14,866 nt of DNA from CAZCYE01 sp964502775 (GCA_964502775.1 CAZCYE010000039.1:1-14866), one strand, 5' to 3'. Shown: positions 6,868-14,201, counted from the first letter of the stretch. Numbers and translations: made by a program. Notes: generated by a model not told the origin, from the sequence alone.

Positions 6868-7853
6868 GATCCCTCCTTGCCTGGCGTGCCCGTGCGTTCC
6901 GACTCGGGCTTCTCTCGGTCGGCCGCGTGGCCCGTCAGGGCGAGGAACACGTCGTCGAGCGATGGCCGGCGCACGCTGAAGTCGCCGATGCGGATGCCGG
7001 CATCTCCGAGCCGGCGCAGCACCGTGATCGCCGCCTCGGAGTCGGCGCCGATCGCGACGGTGAGGGTTCCCACGTCGAAGTCCACTTGGGGGTCGTGGCC
7101 TCCGTCTCGGGCCACGCTGACCGCCCGCTCGAGCGCGGACCGTTCGCTCACGACGATCTCGAGGACGTCGCCGCCGAGCTGCAGCTTCAACTCGGTGGGG
7201 GTGCCCTTGGCGATGACCTGCCCGCGGTCGATCACCACGATCTCGTCGCCGAGGTGGTCGGCCTCGTCCATGTGCTGGGTGGTCAACAGCAGGCTCGCCC
7301 CCTCGGCCACCAGCTCCTGGAGGTAGCTCCACAGCTCGAGGCGGCCTCGCGGGTCGAGACCCGTGGTGGGCTCGTCGAACAGCAGGACGCGAGGCTTGGC
7401 TACCACGCTCGCCCCGAGGTCGAGCCGCCGGCGCATGCCGCCCGAGTACGTGCGCACGAGGCGGTCGGCCGCGTCGGCGAGGCTGAGGCGCTCCAGGATC
7501 TCGCCGGCCCGCCGCCGCGCCTCGGCGCGCGACAGGCGCGACAACATGCCGATCATCTCGATGTTCTCGCGCCCGGTGAGGGCGTCGTCGACGGCTACGT
7601 ACTGGCCCGCGAGGCCGACCTGGCGCCGCGCCGCCGCCGCGTCGCGCACCACGTCGAAGCCACCCACGCGCGCCTCGCCACTATCGGGTCGCAGCAGTGT
7701 GGACAGGATGCGCACGAGCGTCGTCTTGCCTGCGCCGTTGGGCCCGAGGAGTCCGACGATCTGGCCCTCGCCCACGTCGAGGTCGAAGCCGCGTAGCGCC
7801 GCGACCGATTTGAACGACTTCGTGAGTCCGCGTGCCTCCACGACGTTCGTCAT
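6864..7853 (-). CDS. ABC exporter ATP-binding protein (DrrA-like)
   Basis: A 329-residue ABC ATPase with all motifs intact: Walker [10 protein letters not shown] (37-45), Q-loop Gln84 (LAGQYVAVD), signature YSGGM (136-140), Walker B VLLFDEP (Asp160, Glu161) and switch His194 (TTQHMDEAD). The C-terminal extension after residue 230 ends with a [14 protein letters not shown] motif, characteristic of DrrA/daunorubicin-type exporters. It energises the membrane permease encoded next, whose start overlaps its stop. A GAGGAG ribosome-binding site lies about 12 bases before the ATG. It is divergent from the copper-protein gene, with fewer than 100 bases between them, so the two promoters must lie in that gap. 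Confidence 0.94.
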   Translation of the reverse strand: MTNVVEARGLTKSFKSVAALRGFDLDVGEGQIVGLLGPNGAGKTTLVRILSTLLRPDSGEARVGGFDVVRDAAAARRQVGLAGQYVAVDDALTGRENIEMIGMLSRLSRAEARRRAGEILERLSLADAADRLVRTYSGGMRRRLDLGASVVAKPRVLLFDEPTTGLDPRGRLELWSYLQELVAEGASLLLTTQHMDEADHLGDEIVVIDRGQVIAKGTPTELKLQLGGDVLEIVVSERSALERAVSVARDGGHDPQVDFDVGTLTVAIGADSEAAITVLRRLGDAGIRIGDFSVRRPSLDDVFLALTGHAADREKPESERTGTPGKEGS

Positions 7854-7951
7854 CTGGTCAGTGCGCTCCTCGGGGGTGGGCGGCCGGCGCCGAGTGTAGG
7901 CGCGGGCCCCGGCATGGGCCCGCGACGTCCGGAGCAGTGCAGACTTGCCTC

Positions 7952-9646
7952 GTGACGTGCCGGCGCTGTGTCGCGGTCGGGCTCCTGGCGTTGGCGGCTC
8001 TGGTCGTGATGGCCACCCCGGCGGCCGCGCATGCCGGTCTGGTGGACAGTGATCCCGACGACGGCCAGGTCTTGAGCGAAGCGCCCTCGGCGATCGTGCT
8101 GCGCTTCAACGAACCGGTGCGTGCCGCGCCGGGTGGGCTGCAGTTGCTCGACGCGCGCGGCGATCGCGTGCGGACCACGCTGGCTGCCGTGGAGGGCGAG
8201 GTGGTGCGCGTCGACATACCGGCGCCCTTGCGCGACGGCGGCTACGTGGTGGTGTGGCGCGTGGCGTCCGAGGACGGCCACCCCATCGACGGAGTGCTCA
8301 CCTTCCGCATCGGCACCGGTGGGGCCGGTGGCCTGGAGCGTCTCGCGGGCCGGCTGCTCGAGGCGCGGGGGAGTGACTCGGCCGTGCGGGTGACCTACGG
8401 GATCGCGCGGCTCCTGGTCTTCGCATCCCTTCCCCTCCTCGTGGGCACCACGATGTTCGGCGGGTGGCTGGCACCCGCGGCGCGTCGCCGTGCGGGCGTG
8501 CGGAGGCTCGTGGTCTGGGGATGGGTCGTCGGGCTCGTAGGCACCGTGGTGGGACTCGTCACCTACGGCCCGTACGCCTACGGAGGATCGCTCGCCGACG
8601 CCTTCGACCTTGACCTGCTCGCTGACACCATGGGCGAGCGTGCCGGTGCGGTCGCGCTCGCCCGGCTCGCGCTCTTGGTGGTCGCGCTCCCGCTGCTCGG
8701 CGTACTCGTGCGAGCGTGGGCGGCCGATCGGTCACCGCCCCGCTGGTGGCCCGGTGCCGCCGCCGTGGTCGGTCTCGGCCTGGTGGTCACGCCCGGTGTC
8801 GGAGGCCACGCGTCGTCGGGCGAGCTCGTGGTGCCCGCCCTCGTCGCCGACGCGCTGCACGTGACGGCTATGGCCGCATGGCTCGGCGGTCTGGCCGTGC
8901 TCGCGGTGATGCTGTGTCCCGACCGCGACAGCCGCACGCGTGACGGCGGCGGCGGCAATGGTGCCGCCGGAGCGGCCGTGCTCACTCCGATGGTGGACCG
9001 CTTCTCGCGGATGGCCACGGTCTGCATCGGGGTCATCGTGGTGACGGGCATCTTCCAGTCGTGGCGCCAGATGCGGAGCCTCGACGCCCTCGTTGACACC
9101 GACTACGGCCGTACGCTTTTGGTCAAGGTGGCGTTGGTGGCGGTAGCCGTCGCGTGCGCGGGGCTCGTGCGGCGGATCGTGCGCAGGCCCGACACCACGC
9201 ACGGAGTCGGTGCGCTCCGGCGTTCGGTCGGGATCGAGGCGGTGGTGCTCGGCGCGGTGCTCGTGGCCACCGCTGTGCTCGTGGACGCGGTGCCGCCGCG
9301 CCGCGCGGCGGAGGCACTCGCCGGTACCGACGTGACGCTCAGCACCCCCGGGATCAGGGTGGGGATCAGCCTGGACCCGGGCCGCGTGGGGCCCAACGAC
9401 GTGGAGGTCGTGATCGTCGACGCCGACGGCGATTCGCTCGACGCTGCGCGTGTCGTGGTGACGATGGCGCCCCCCGAAGGCCGCGCCGGCGAGCTGTACC
9501 TCCCACTCCGCTCGCTGGGTGGCGGTCGCTACGTCGCGCCTCGGTTCGAGATCCCGGTAGCGGGGGAGTGGCGCGTGACGTCGCGGGTGCGCGTGCGGGG
9601 CCAGCGTGAGGCGCGCGTCGCGGAGGCCACCGTGCCGATCGGCTGA
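7952..9646 (+). CDS. CopC-CopD-type copper protein with C-terminal YtkA-like domain
   Basis: About 564 residues. An Arg-rich start and hydrophobic core form a Sec signal peptide. Predicted cleavage after AAA would leave His27 as the mature N-terminus (HAGLVDSDPDDG), the copper ligand of CopC proteins. The CopC domain ends with SEDGHPIDG. Then come roughly eight membrane segments of CopD, including the typical DRFSRMATVCIGVIVVTGI and DTDYGRTLLVKVALV. A last outer domain of about 100 residues (from ISLDPGRVGPNDVEV) resembles YtkA-like domains. The protein probably moves copper across, or holds it at, the cytoplasmic membrane. The GTG at 7952 gives a normal signal peptide; an in-frame GTG at 7937 is possible. 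No copper regulator or CopA gene is nearby. Confidence 0.87.
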   Translation: MTCRRCVAVGLLALAALVVMATPAAAHAGLVDSDPDDGQVLSEAPSAIVLRFNEPVRAAPGGLQLLDARGDRVRTTLAAVEGEVVRVDIPAPLRDGGYVVVWRVASEDGHPIDGVLTFRIGTGGAGGLERLAGRLLEARGSDSAVRVTYGIARLLVFASLPLLVGTTMFGGWLAPAARRRAGVRRLVVWGWVVGLVGTVVGLVTYGPYAYGGSLADAFDLDLLADTMGERAGAVALARLALLVVALPLLGVLVRAWAADRSPPRWWPGAAAVVGLGLVVTPGVGGHASSGELVVPALVADALHVTAMAAWLGGLAVLAVMLCPDRDSRTRDGGGGNGAAGAAVLTPMVDRFSRMATVCIGVIVVTGIFQSWRQMRSLDALVDTDYGRTLLVKVALVAVAVACAGLVRRIVRRPDTTHGVGALRRSVGIEAVVLGAVLVATAVLVDAVPPRRAAEALAGTDVTLSTPGIRVGISLDPGRVGPNDVEVVIVDADGDSLDAARVVVTMAPPEGRAGELYLPLRSLGGGRYVAPRFEIPVAGEWRVTSRVRVRGQREARVAEATVPIG

Positions 9647-9667
9647 CTGGTATCGTCGCTCGCTCGT

Positions 9668-9743
9668 TCCGGGGTAGCTCAATTGGCAGAGCGCTCGGCT
9701 GTTAACCGAATTGTTGTGGGTTCGAGTCCCACCCCCGGAGCCA
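9668..9743 (+). tRNA. tRNA-Asn (anticodon GTT)
   Basis: The cloverleaf is clear. The acceptor is TCCGGGG (9668-9674) with CCCCGGA (9733-9739); the D arm is GCTC/GAGC; the anticodon loop is CTGTTAA with GTT at 9701-9703; the T arm is GTGGG/CCCAC around TTCGAGT. Discriminator G73 is the usual tRNA-Asn base, and CCA is encoded (9741-9743), unlike in the CAT tRNA of this window. The top pair of the anticodon stem is a C-A mismatch. Confidence 0.96.
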
Positions 9744-9853
9744 GCCCAGACCGGACGGCGCGGCGGGGTCGTCCAGGTGGTGTGCCCCTCAGGCGGGCCA
9801 GTCGGTGTGGCGGTCGGTTTGAAGGACGGGCGCCGAGCGTCGACAATGGGCCG

Positions 9854-10141
9854 ATGCCGCCCCTCTCCGATGCCGAGATCGAAGCCGGCCTGGCCACACT
9901 GCCCGGCTGGCAACGCGACGGCGACGAGCTGGTGAAGGTCTACGAGTTGCCCACGTTCCCGGCAGTGATCGCTCTCGTGACCCATATCGCAGCGCAGGCC
10001 GAAGCCGTGGACCATCATCCCGATCTCGACATCCGCTACCGGCGGTTGCGGGTCGTGCTCTCCACCCACAGCGAGGGTGGGATCACCGCCAAGGACCTGG
10101 CGCTCGCCCGCGAGATCGAGGCTGCCGCCGGCGACGCCTGA
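9854..10141 (+). CDS. Pterin-4a-carbinolamine dehydratase
   Basis: A 95-residue protein of the PCD/DCoH family. This enzyme dehydrates 4a-hydroxytetrahydropterin and so helps recycle the pterin cofactor of aromatic amino acid hydroxylases. In bacteria lacking such hydroxylases it may serve other pterin chemistry. The family core is complete: PGWQRDGDELVKVYELPTF, then EAVDHHPDLDIRYRRLRVVL with the two active-site histidines (HH), and THSEGGITAKDLALA near the end. Length is normal. The ATG at 9854 is chosen because the reading frame upstream runs back through the tRNA-Asn gene. The next gene begins immediately after its stop, with no spacer, so the two are probably co-transcribed. Confidence 0.93.
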   Translation: MPPLSDAEIEAGLATLPGWQRDGDELVKVYELPTFPAVIALVTHIAAQAEAVDHHPDLDIRYRRLRVVLSTHSEGGITAKDLALAREIEAAAGDA

Positions 10142-10561
10142 ATGGGCACCGCGATCGTCGCCGTGGTGGCGGTCGGGGTGTGCGCCGCGCTCGTGATCGT
10201 GGTTGCCCGCGATGCCGGCCCGTCGCCGGCCGACGTGGCGCTCGGCTACGAGCAGGCGTGGGATCGCCTCGACTTCGAGACCATCTGGGCCATGGCGGGC
10301 GACGAGCTGCGCGACGGCTTGGCCCGCGAGCAGTTCGTGGCGGCCAAGGCGGCCGCGTACGCCGCGCAGGCAGGTCTGCGCTCGATCACCGCCGCCGTGA
10401 CCGTGGATGCCGTGCGCTCCACCCGCTCCTTCGCCGTCGTGCGAACCCGGATCGAGTTGAGGGACCACACGACCGTGCACAACGACATCCAGCTCACGCG
10501 CCGCGGTGATCGGTGGCTCGTGACCGGCTACGCGTTGGTGCCGGACCCCGCCGCGGGCTGA
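10142..10561 (+). CDS. Small membrane-anchored protein with NTF2/DUF4878-like domain
   Basis: A 139-residue protein. Residues 2-22 form one hydrophobic segment, most likely an uncleaved anchor that places the rest outside the membrane. The remainder has the helix-then-sheet pattern of NTF2-like folds: ADVALGYEQAWDRLDFETIW, a second helix (REQFVAAKAAAYAAQ), then strands ending DRWLVTGYALV. This resembles DUF4878-type or Mce-associated extracytoplasmic domains, but there are no catalytic residues I can name. The ATG follows directly on the stop of the dehydratase gene. A functional link to pterin chemistry is not evident, and the pairing may only reflect shared transcription. Confidence 0.78.
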   Translation: MGTAIVAVVAVGVCAALVIVVARDAGPSPADVALGYEQAWDRLDFETIWAMAGDELRDGLAREQFVAAKAAAYAAQAGLRSITAAVTVDAVRSTRSFAVVRTRIELRDHTTVHNDIQLTRRGDRWLVTGYALVPDPAAG

Positions 10562-10649
10562 AGGCGGCTGAAGGGTCGAGCATCTCGGCCTGCTCAACCG
10601 GACGACGGTACGGTCTCGGGGTGCACCTCGCGACACTGGAGCCTCGAGC

Positions 10650-11444
10650 CTGAGCTCCCTTCTCGACCCCGACGAGCTGCTGGCGCTGTTCGGGCGCGCG
10701 GCCGATGCCCAGGAGCGCGCGCTCGCCGCGGTGAGCGTTGCGGATCGCCGGGCGCGCACCGCGCGACCCGGGCAGTACGCGGTCGACCTCGTGGCCGACG
10801 CGGCGGTGCTGAAAGTGCTGGGCACCGCCCCGGTGGCGGTGGTGAGTGAGGAGTCGGGACGCTCGGGTCCGGCCAGCGCGGCCAGCGCGGCCAGCGCGGC
10901 AGGCACGGCGAGCACGGTGACCGTGGTGCTCGACCCCATCGACGGCTCCACCAACTGCGCGCGCGGTATCCCGTACTGGGGGATCTCGCTGTGTGCGCTC
11001 GACGCCGACGGTCTGCGGTGCGCCCTCGTGTCCAACACGGCCACCGGGCAGCGCACCACGGCCATCCGGGGGCGGGGCGCGTGGCGTGACGGCGCGCGTC
11101 TAGTGGCCGCGCCGACCGAGCGCATCGAGGACGCGGTGGTCGCGGTCTCGGCGCTGCCGCGCCGAGCGTTGGGCTTCAAGCAGGTCCGCGCGCTCGGGTC
11201 GGCCGCGCTCGCGCTGTGTGACGTCGCCGCGGGTGGCCTCGACGCCTACGTCGATCCACTGCCCGATCGGAACGCGCCGTGGGACTACCTGGGCGGGCTC
11301 TTGGTGTGCGAGGAGGCGGGCGCCGTCGTCGTCGACGTCTCGGACCGTGCGCTCGTGGTGGACGACCCGGTGGCGCGTCGCCAGCTCATCGGCGCGGCCA
11401 CGCCCGCGCTGCTCGGCGCCTTGCGCGAGGCGTTGGCCTCGTGA
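10650..11444 (+). CDS. Inositol monophosphatase-family protein, first of a tandem pair
   Basis: A metal-dependent sugar-phosphate phosphatase-like protein of about 264 residues. It has VVSEESG (the EE metal site), the key motif VVLDPIDGSTN (motif A) and NAPWDYLGGLLVCEEAGAVV (motif B). An Ala/Ser insertion from three copies of the 9-mer GCCAGCGCG (10872-10898) sits just before motif A. The start is uncertain. The first standard start codon in frame is the GTG at 10731, but family-like sequence (DELLALFGRAADAQERAL) lies upstream of it. A CTG at 10650 with GGAG eight bases before is the best candidate for the true start; a sequence error is the alternative. The substrate may be inositol phosphate, histidinol phosphate or another small phosphate ester. 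Confidence 0.82.
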   Translation: MSSLLDPDELLALFGRAADAQERALAAVSVADRRARTARPGQYAVDLVADAAVLKVLGTAPVAVVSEESGRSGPASAASAASAAGTASTVTVVLDPIDGSTNCARGIPYWGISLCALDADGLRCALVSNTATGQRTTAIRGRGAWRDGARLVAAPTERIEDAVVAVSALPRRALGFKQVRALGSAALALCDVAAGGLDAYVDPLPDRNAPWDYLGGLLVCEEAGAVVVDVSDRALVVDDPVARRQLIGAATPALLGALREALAS

Positions 11445-12229
11445 GCGGTCTCGATCTCGATGCCCTGCTCGACGGGGCCGAGCAGGCGGCGCTCGCCGGG
11501 GGCGCCGTGGTGCGCGACGCGTACGGGCTGGTCGCCGACGCGCGTGAGAAGGGCCCGGGGGACTGGGTGAGCACCGCCGACACCGCCAGCGAGCGCGCGG
11601 TGCGGGCGGTGCTGGCACGCGAGGCGCCCGCCATCCCCATCCACGGCGAGGAGGAGGGCGGCGCGCGCGCGTCGCTCGAGTGGCTGGTCGACCCGCTCGA
11701 CGGCACCACGAACTTCCTGCACCGCTTCCCGGTGGTGGGCGTGTCGGTCGCCCTGGTGCAGGACGGCCATCCGATCGTGGGCGTCGTGCACGCGCCGCTC
11801 CTCGGCGAGACCTACCGGGCCCGGCGGGGCGGGGGCACCTGGTGCGGGGGCGATCGGGTGAAGGTGAGCGAGCGTGACCCCGCCCAGGCGATCGTCGCCA
11901 CCGGCTTCCCGTTCCGCTCCCGCCGCCACCGGATCGGCGAGTACCTGCCGGTGTTCGAGCGCGTGCTGGGCGCATTCGAGGACGTGCGCCGCGCCGCGGC
12001 CGCGACGCTCGACCTCGCGTGGGTGGGCGCCGGTGTCTTCGAGGGGTTCTTCGAGATGGGCCTCGGACCGTGGGACGTCGCCGCGGGGGCGCTGCTCGTG
12101 CGGGAGGCCGGCGGTGTCGTCACCGACTGGTCGGGTGATCCGTCGGCATGGCTCAGCACCGGCGACGTGGTCGCGGCGAGCCCCGCCGTGCACGCCGTGC
12201 TGCTCGAGCTGATCGCGGCCCGGGGCTAG
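11441..12229 (+). CDS. Inositol monophosphatase-family phosphatase, second of a tandem pair
   Basis: A 262-residue phosphatase with complete family motifs: DWVSTADTASE, the metal-binding GEEEGG, motif A WLVDPLDGTTNFLHRFP and motif B GPWDVAAGALLVREAGGVV. It hydrolyses a small phosphate ester using two or three Mg ions. SuhB-like inositol-1-phosphatase and HisN-like histidinol phosphatase are both possible. The GTG start overlaps the stop of the preceding paralogue by four bases (GTGA), so the pair is translationally coupled. The protein may form a heteromer with it or have diverged in substrate. It is closer to the family consensus than its neighbour. Only eight bases separate its stop from the end of the convergent hydrolase gene. 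Confidence 0.92.
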   Translation: MSGLDLDALLDGAEQAALAGGAVVRDAYGLVADAREKGPGDWVSTADTASERAVRAVLAREAPAIPIHGEEEGGARASLEWLVDPLDGTTNFLHRFPVVGVSVALVQDGHPIVGVVHAPLLGETYRARRGGGTWCGGDRVKVSERDPAQAIVATGFPFRSRRHRIGEYLPVFERVLGAFEDVRRAAAATLDLAWVGAGVFEGFFEMGLGPWDVAAGALLVREAGGVVTDWSGDPSAWLSTGDVVAASPAVHAVLLELIAARG

Positions 12230-12237
12230 CGAGCGGG

Positions 12238-13404
12238 CTACGCGTCGCGGGTGAGGAGCCGTTGCTCGATCGGCCCCAAGGGCTTGCGCAGGCCCGCGAC
12301 GTCGTCGCCGAGGGCGCGGTACACGGCGTCGGTCACCTCCACTGCCCGCTGCTCGGCCTCCGCCGGGCCGGGCAGCCCGTTGGCCACCATCACGAGCACG
12401 AGCCCGTGCTCCCGATCGACCATGCCCCGCGACGACGCCATCCCTCCGTGGCCGAACGTGCGTCGTGACGTGCCGCCGCTGAAGTCCACCTGCACCCCGA
12501 GGCCCCACGGCACCTCGAGCTGCCACACCGCGTCGGGCATGCCGTGGCGATGCACCGCGGTCATCACCTCCACCGTGGCCGGCTCGAGCAGGCGCGGACC
12601 GTGGCCGAGCAGCGCCTCGTAGAAGCGCCCGAGCTCGCGCGCCGGGCCCCGGGCGCCGCCACCCGGCTCGAGCTTGGCGATGTGCCAGCCCTCGTTGTGG
12701 ACGCGGTCAACGTGGTACGGGACCATCCGCATGCCCCCGTCGGGCTCCACCTTCGGGAAACGATGGCCGCGCCACGAGACCGCCACGATGCGATCACCGA
12801 GCTCGCGCTGGCGCTCGGGCGGGATGCCCAGCCACGTGCTCGTGAGCCCGAGGGGCTCGAGGACATCCTCGCGCACGAACGTCGTGAAGGGCCGGCCGTC
12901 CACCGCTTCGACCACCGCGGCGAGGATCCGCCACGAGCTCACCGCGTGGTACACGGCCCGGGTTCCCGGCTCGTACTCGGCCGGCGCCCTCACGGTCGCG
13001 GCGAGCGCCTCGGCGAAGCTCACGTCGGCGTCGTAGAGGGAGTCGTTGGTCATGGGGAAGCCGCCGGTGTGGGTGAGCAGGTGGCGCAGCGTGGCGCGCT
13101 CCTTGCCCTGGCCCCACCCGGGCAGGTAGCGGGCGACCGGGTCGTCGAGCCCCAGCAGCCCGCGCTCCCAGCACTGAAGGACGGCGACCGTGGTGAGGGG
13201 CTTCCCCGACGAGTACCAGGCCATCACGTCGTCGGTGCGGAGCGCCCGCCCGGGCGCCGATTCGCCCACGGCGGTGTCGAGGAGCACCTCGCCGTGGCGT
13301 GAGACGTAGACCTGGGCCCCGTCGTGCCAGCCGCGCCGGGCGCCCTGCTCGAGGAGCGTGACGACCTCGGAGAGGTCCGAACCGCCCGAGGTGCCCGGAG
13401 CCAT
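12238..13404 (-). CDS. Beta-lactamase-family serine hydrolase (class C/EstB-like)
   Basis: A 388-residue serine hydrolase of the beta-lactamase/penicillin-binding-protein-like group. The catalytic SxxK is SSGK (Ser65, Lys68) in MAWYSSGKPLTT. The second motif is the Tyr of VYHAVSSWRIL (about residue 152), and HTGGFP and FGHGGMASSRG are further family marks. No signal peptide is seen from the ATG at 13404, so the protein may be cytosolic. This favours an esterase or peptidase rather than a true antibiotic-destroying lactamase. The reading frame continues 56 codons upstream of 13404 without resembling the family, so I do not include that part. The gene is convergent with the phosphatases and divergent from the whiB7-like leader. 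Confidence 0.9.
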   Translation of the reverse strand: MAPGTSGGSDLSEVVTLLEQGARRGWHDGAQVYVSRHGEVLLDTAVGESAPGRALRTDDVMAWYSSGKPLTTVAVLQCWERGLLGLDDPVARYLPGWGQGKERATLRHLLTHTGGFPMTNDSLYDADVSFAEALAATVRAPAEYEPGTRAVYHAVSSWRILAAVVEAVDGRPFTTFVREDVLEPLGLTSTWLGIPPERQRELGDRIVAVSWRGHRFPKVEPDGGMRMVPYHVDRVHNEGWHIAKLEPGGGARGPARELGRFYEALLGHGPRLLEPATVEVMTAVHRHGMPDAVWQLEVPWGLGVQVDFSGGTSRRTFGHGGMASSRGMVDREHGLVLVMVANGLPGPAEAEQRAVEVTDAVYRALGDDVAGLRKPLGPIEQRLLTRDA

Positions 13405-13456
13405 GGGCCCCGAGACTATTGCCGGCGCCGGTGGGGCCAGCCTCGCACCAAATGGT

Positions 13457-13485
13457 TTGACCGGCCCGCGCCGGTCTGGCACCCT
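13457..13485 (+). promoter_or_regulatory. Candidate promoter of the whiB7-like leader
   Basis: TTGACC (13457-13462) matches five of six bases of the -35 consensus. Seventeen bases later is CACCCT (13480-13485), a poor -10 helped by TGG just upstream (extended -10). An AAAT lies 3 bases upstream of the -35 element; WhiB7 proteins activate promoters with an A/T-rich patch at about this place, so autoregulation is plausible. The spacer holds the dyad GACCGG-N6-CCGGTC (13459-13476). Confidence 0.4.
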
Positions 13486-13534
13486 GGTGGGGCTCGCTGC
13501 CGCGGGCACCGCAACCGACACGAGGGCTCGTGTG

Positions 13535-13693
13535 ATGCCACGCCACCCGATGACCAGCCACCTGGCCGGCACCGGGACCGCGCGCGCCCGGTCGGCCTAT
13601 GCGTGCCCGATGAGCAACGGCTCGTGGGCGATCGTCCGATTCCTCGGCACGACCGACCACAAGCCCCAGCCCCGGCAGCCCGTGATCTCGTAA
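13535..13693 (+). CDS. Leader ORF (52 residues) upstream of whiB7-like gene
   Basis: A short reading frame starting at ATG 13535, with GAGGG (13522-13526) eight bases upstream, and ending TAA at 13691-13693. The peptide (MPRHPMTSHLAGTG... ending QPRQPVIS) resembles nothing I know and has no clear domain. Its place is telling. It follows a promoter-like site, ends 24 bases before a strong intrinsic terminator, and precedes the whiB7-like gene. WhiB7 genes of mycobacteria and streptomycetes have such upstream ORFs, whose translation controls termination. I infer the act of translation matters more than the product. The in-frame GTG at 13532 is an alternative start. Confidence 0.5.
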   Translation: MPRHPMTSHLAGTGTARARSAYACPMSNGSWAIVRFLGTTDHKPQPRQPVIS

Positions 13694-13730
13694 CCGCAAC
13701 ACCGAAGCGAGACACCCAGGCCGCCGGGGC
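13670..13730 (+). promoter_or_regulatory. Candidate antiterminator: leader ORF end pairs with the terminator's left arm
   Basis: GCCCCGGCAGCC (13669-13680), near the end of the leader ORF, can pair with GGCCGCCGGGGC (13719-13730) at 11 of 12 positions, with one A-C mismatch. The second segment is the left arm of the terminator, so the two structures exclude each other. A ribosome finishing the leader ORF would cover the first segment and favour termination. A ribosome stalled earlier would leave it free and favour read-through into whiB7. Confidence 0.5.
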
Positions 13731-13746
13731 ACCCCCGGCGGCCTTT
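13718..13746 (+). terminator. Intrinsic terminator between leader ORF and whiB7-like gene
   Basis: A perfect 12-bp stem, AGGCCGCCGGGG with CCCCGGCGGCCT, closed by a CAC triloop and followed by TTTCTCGCGTTT. It is the strongest hairpin with a T run in the window. It lies about 115 bases before the whiB7-like start codon, where it would block that gene unless antiterminated. Confidence 0.82.
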
Positions 13747-13862
13747 CTCGCGTTTGGGCCCCGATCCACTCTCGACCATTGACCCCCATCAGCCCTACGA
13801 CCTCAGCCCTCCAACATCAGCCCCTACTGCCAGCCACGAGCACCCAGGAAAGGAGCAAGGCG

Positions 13863-14201
13863 ATGATCGCCATCGAGGAAGTGCTCGGTACCGGTACCGA
13901 CGCCTGGAGACGCGAAGCCAGATGCGCCGACCCTGCGGCGTCGCTGACCCCGCTGTTCTTCTCCGAGCAGCTCGACGACATCGCGCGGGCCAAGGCGTTC
14001 TGCGCCGATTGCCCGGTCAAGGCGCCGTGCCTGGCCGCGGCGCTGGCGCAGCGCGAGCCCTGGGGCGTGTGGGGTGGCGAGCTGATCGTGAACGGCAAGG
14101 TGATCGCCAACAAGCGCCGGCGGGGTCGGCCACCCAAGCACCCCCGCCCGGAGGACGCGCTGCCGACCACGTGGGAGATGCCCGTGGCCGACATCGCCTG
14201 A
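13863..14201 (+). CDS. whiB7: WhiB7-like iron-sulfur transcription regulator
   Basis: A 112-residue WhiB-family protein. The four cysteines that hold the 4Fe-4S cluster are C21, C47, C50 and C56 (FCADCPVKAPC). The GVWGG turn (68-72) contacts the primary sigma factor's region 4. The C-terminal basic RRRGRPPKHP is an AT-hook, the mark of the WhiB7 subclass that binds A/T-rich DNA next to -35 elements and switches on intrinsic resistance to ribosome-targeting antibiotics. The start is fixed by AGGAAAGGAG seven bases before the ATG. It follows a leader with an upstream ORF and terminator. Subclass assignment rests on the AT-hook and leader; another WhiB class is possible but less likely. Confidence 0.9.
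   Translation: MIAIEEVLGTGTDAWRREARCADPAASLTPLFFSEQLDDIARAKAFCADCPVKAPCLAAALAQREPWGVWGGELIVNGKVIANKRRRGRPPKHPRPEDALPTTWEMPVADIA

Noticed and set aside
5887..7326. A 479-codon open frame on the plus strand
   Set aside because: It is the antisense shadow of the ABC exporter genes, which have complete motifs on the minus strand, and its translation is charged low-complexity sequence.
8732..11179. An 815-codon open frame on the minus strand
   Set aside because: It runs antisense through CopD, tRNA-Asn, the carbinolamine dehydratase and a phosphatase, all clear genes on the plus strand. Its translation is low-complexity Arg/His/Gly sequence caused by high GC.
12238..13572. Longer form of the serine hydrolase starting at 13572
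   Set aside because: The extra 56 residues do not resemble the family or a good signal peptide, and they would overlap the proposed whiB7 promoter and leader ORF start. The ATG at 13404 fits better.
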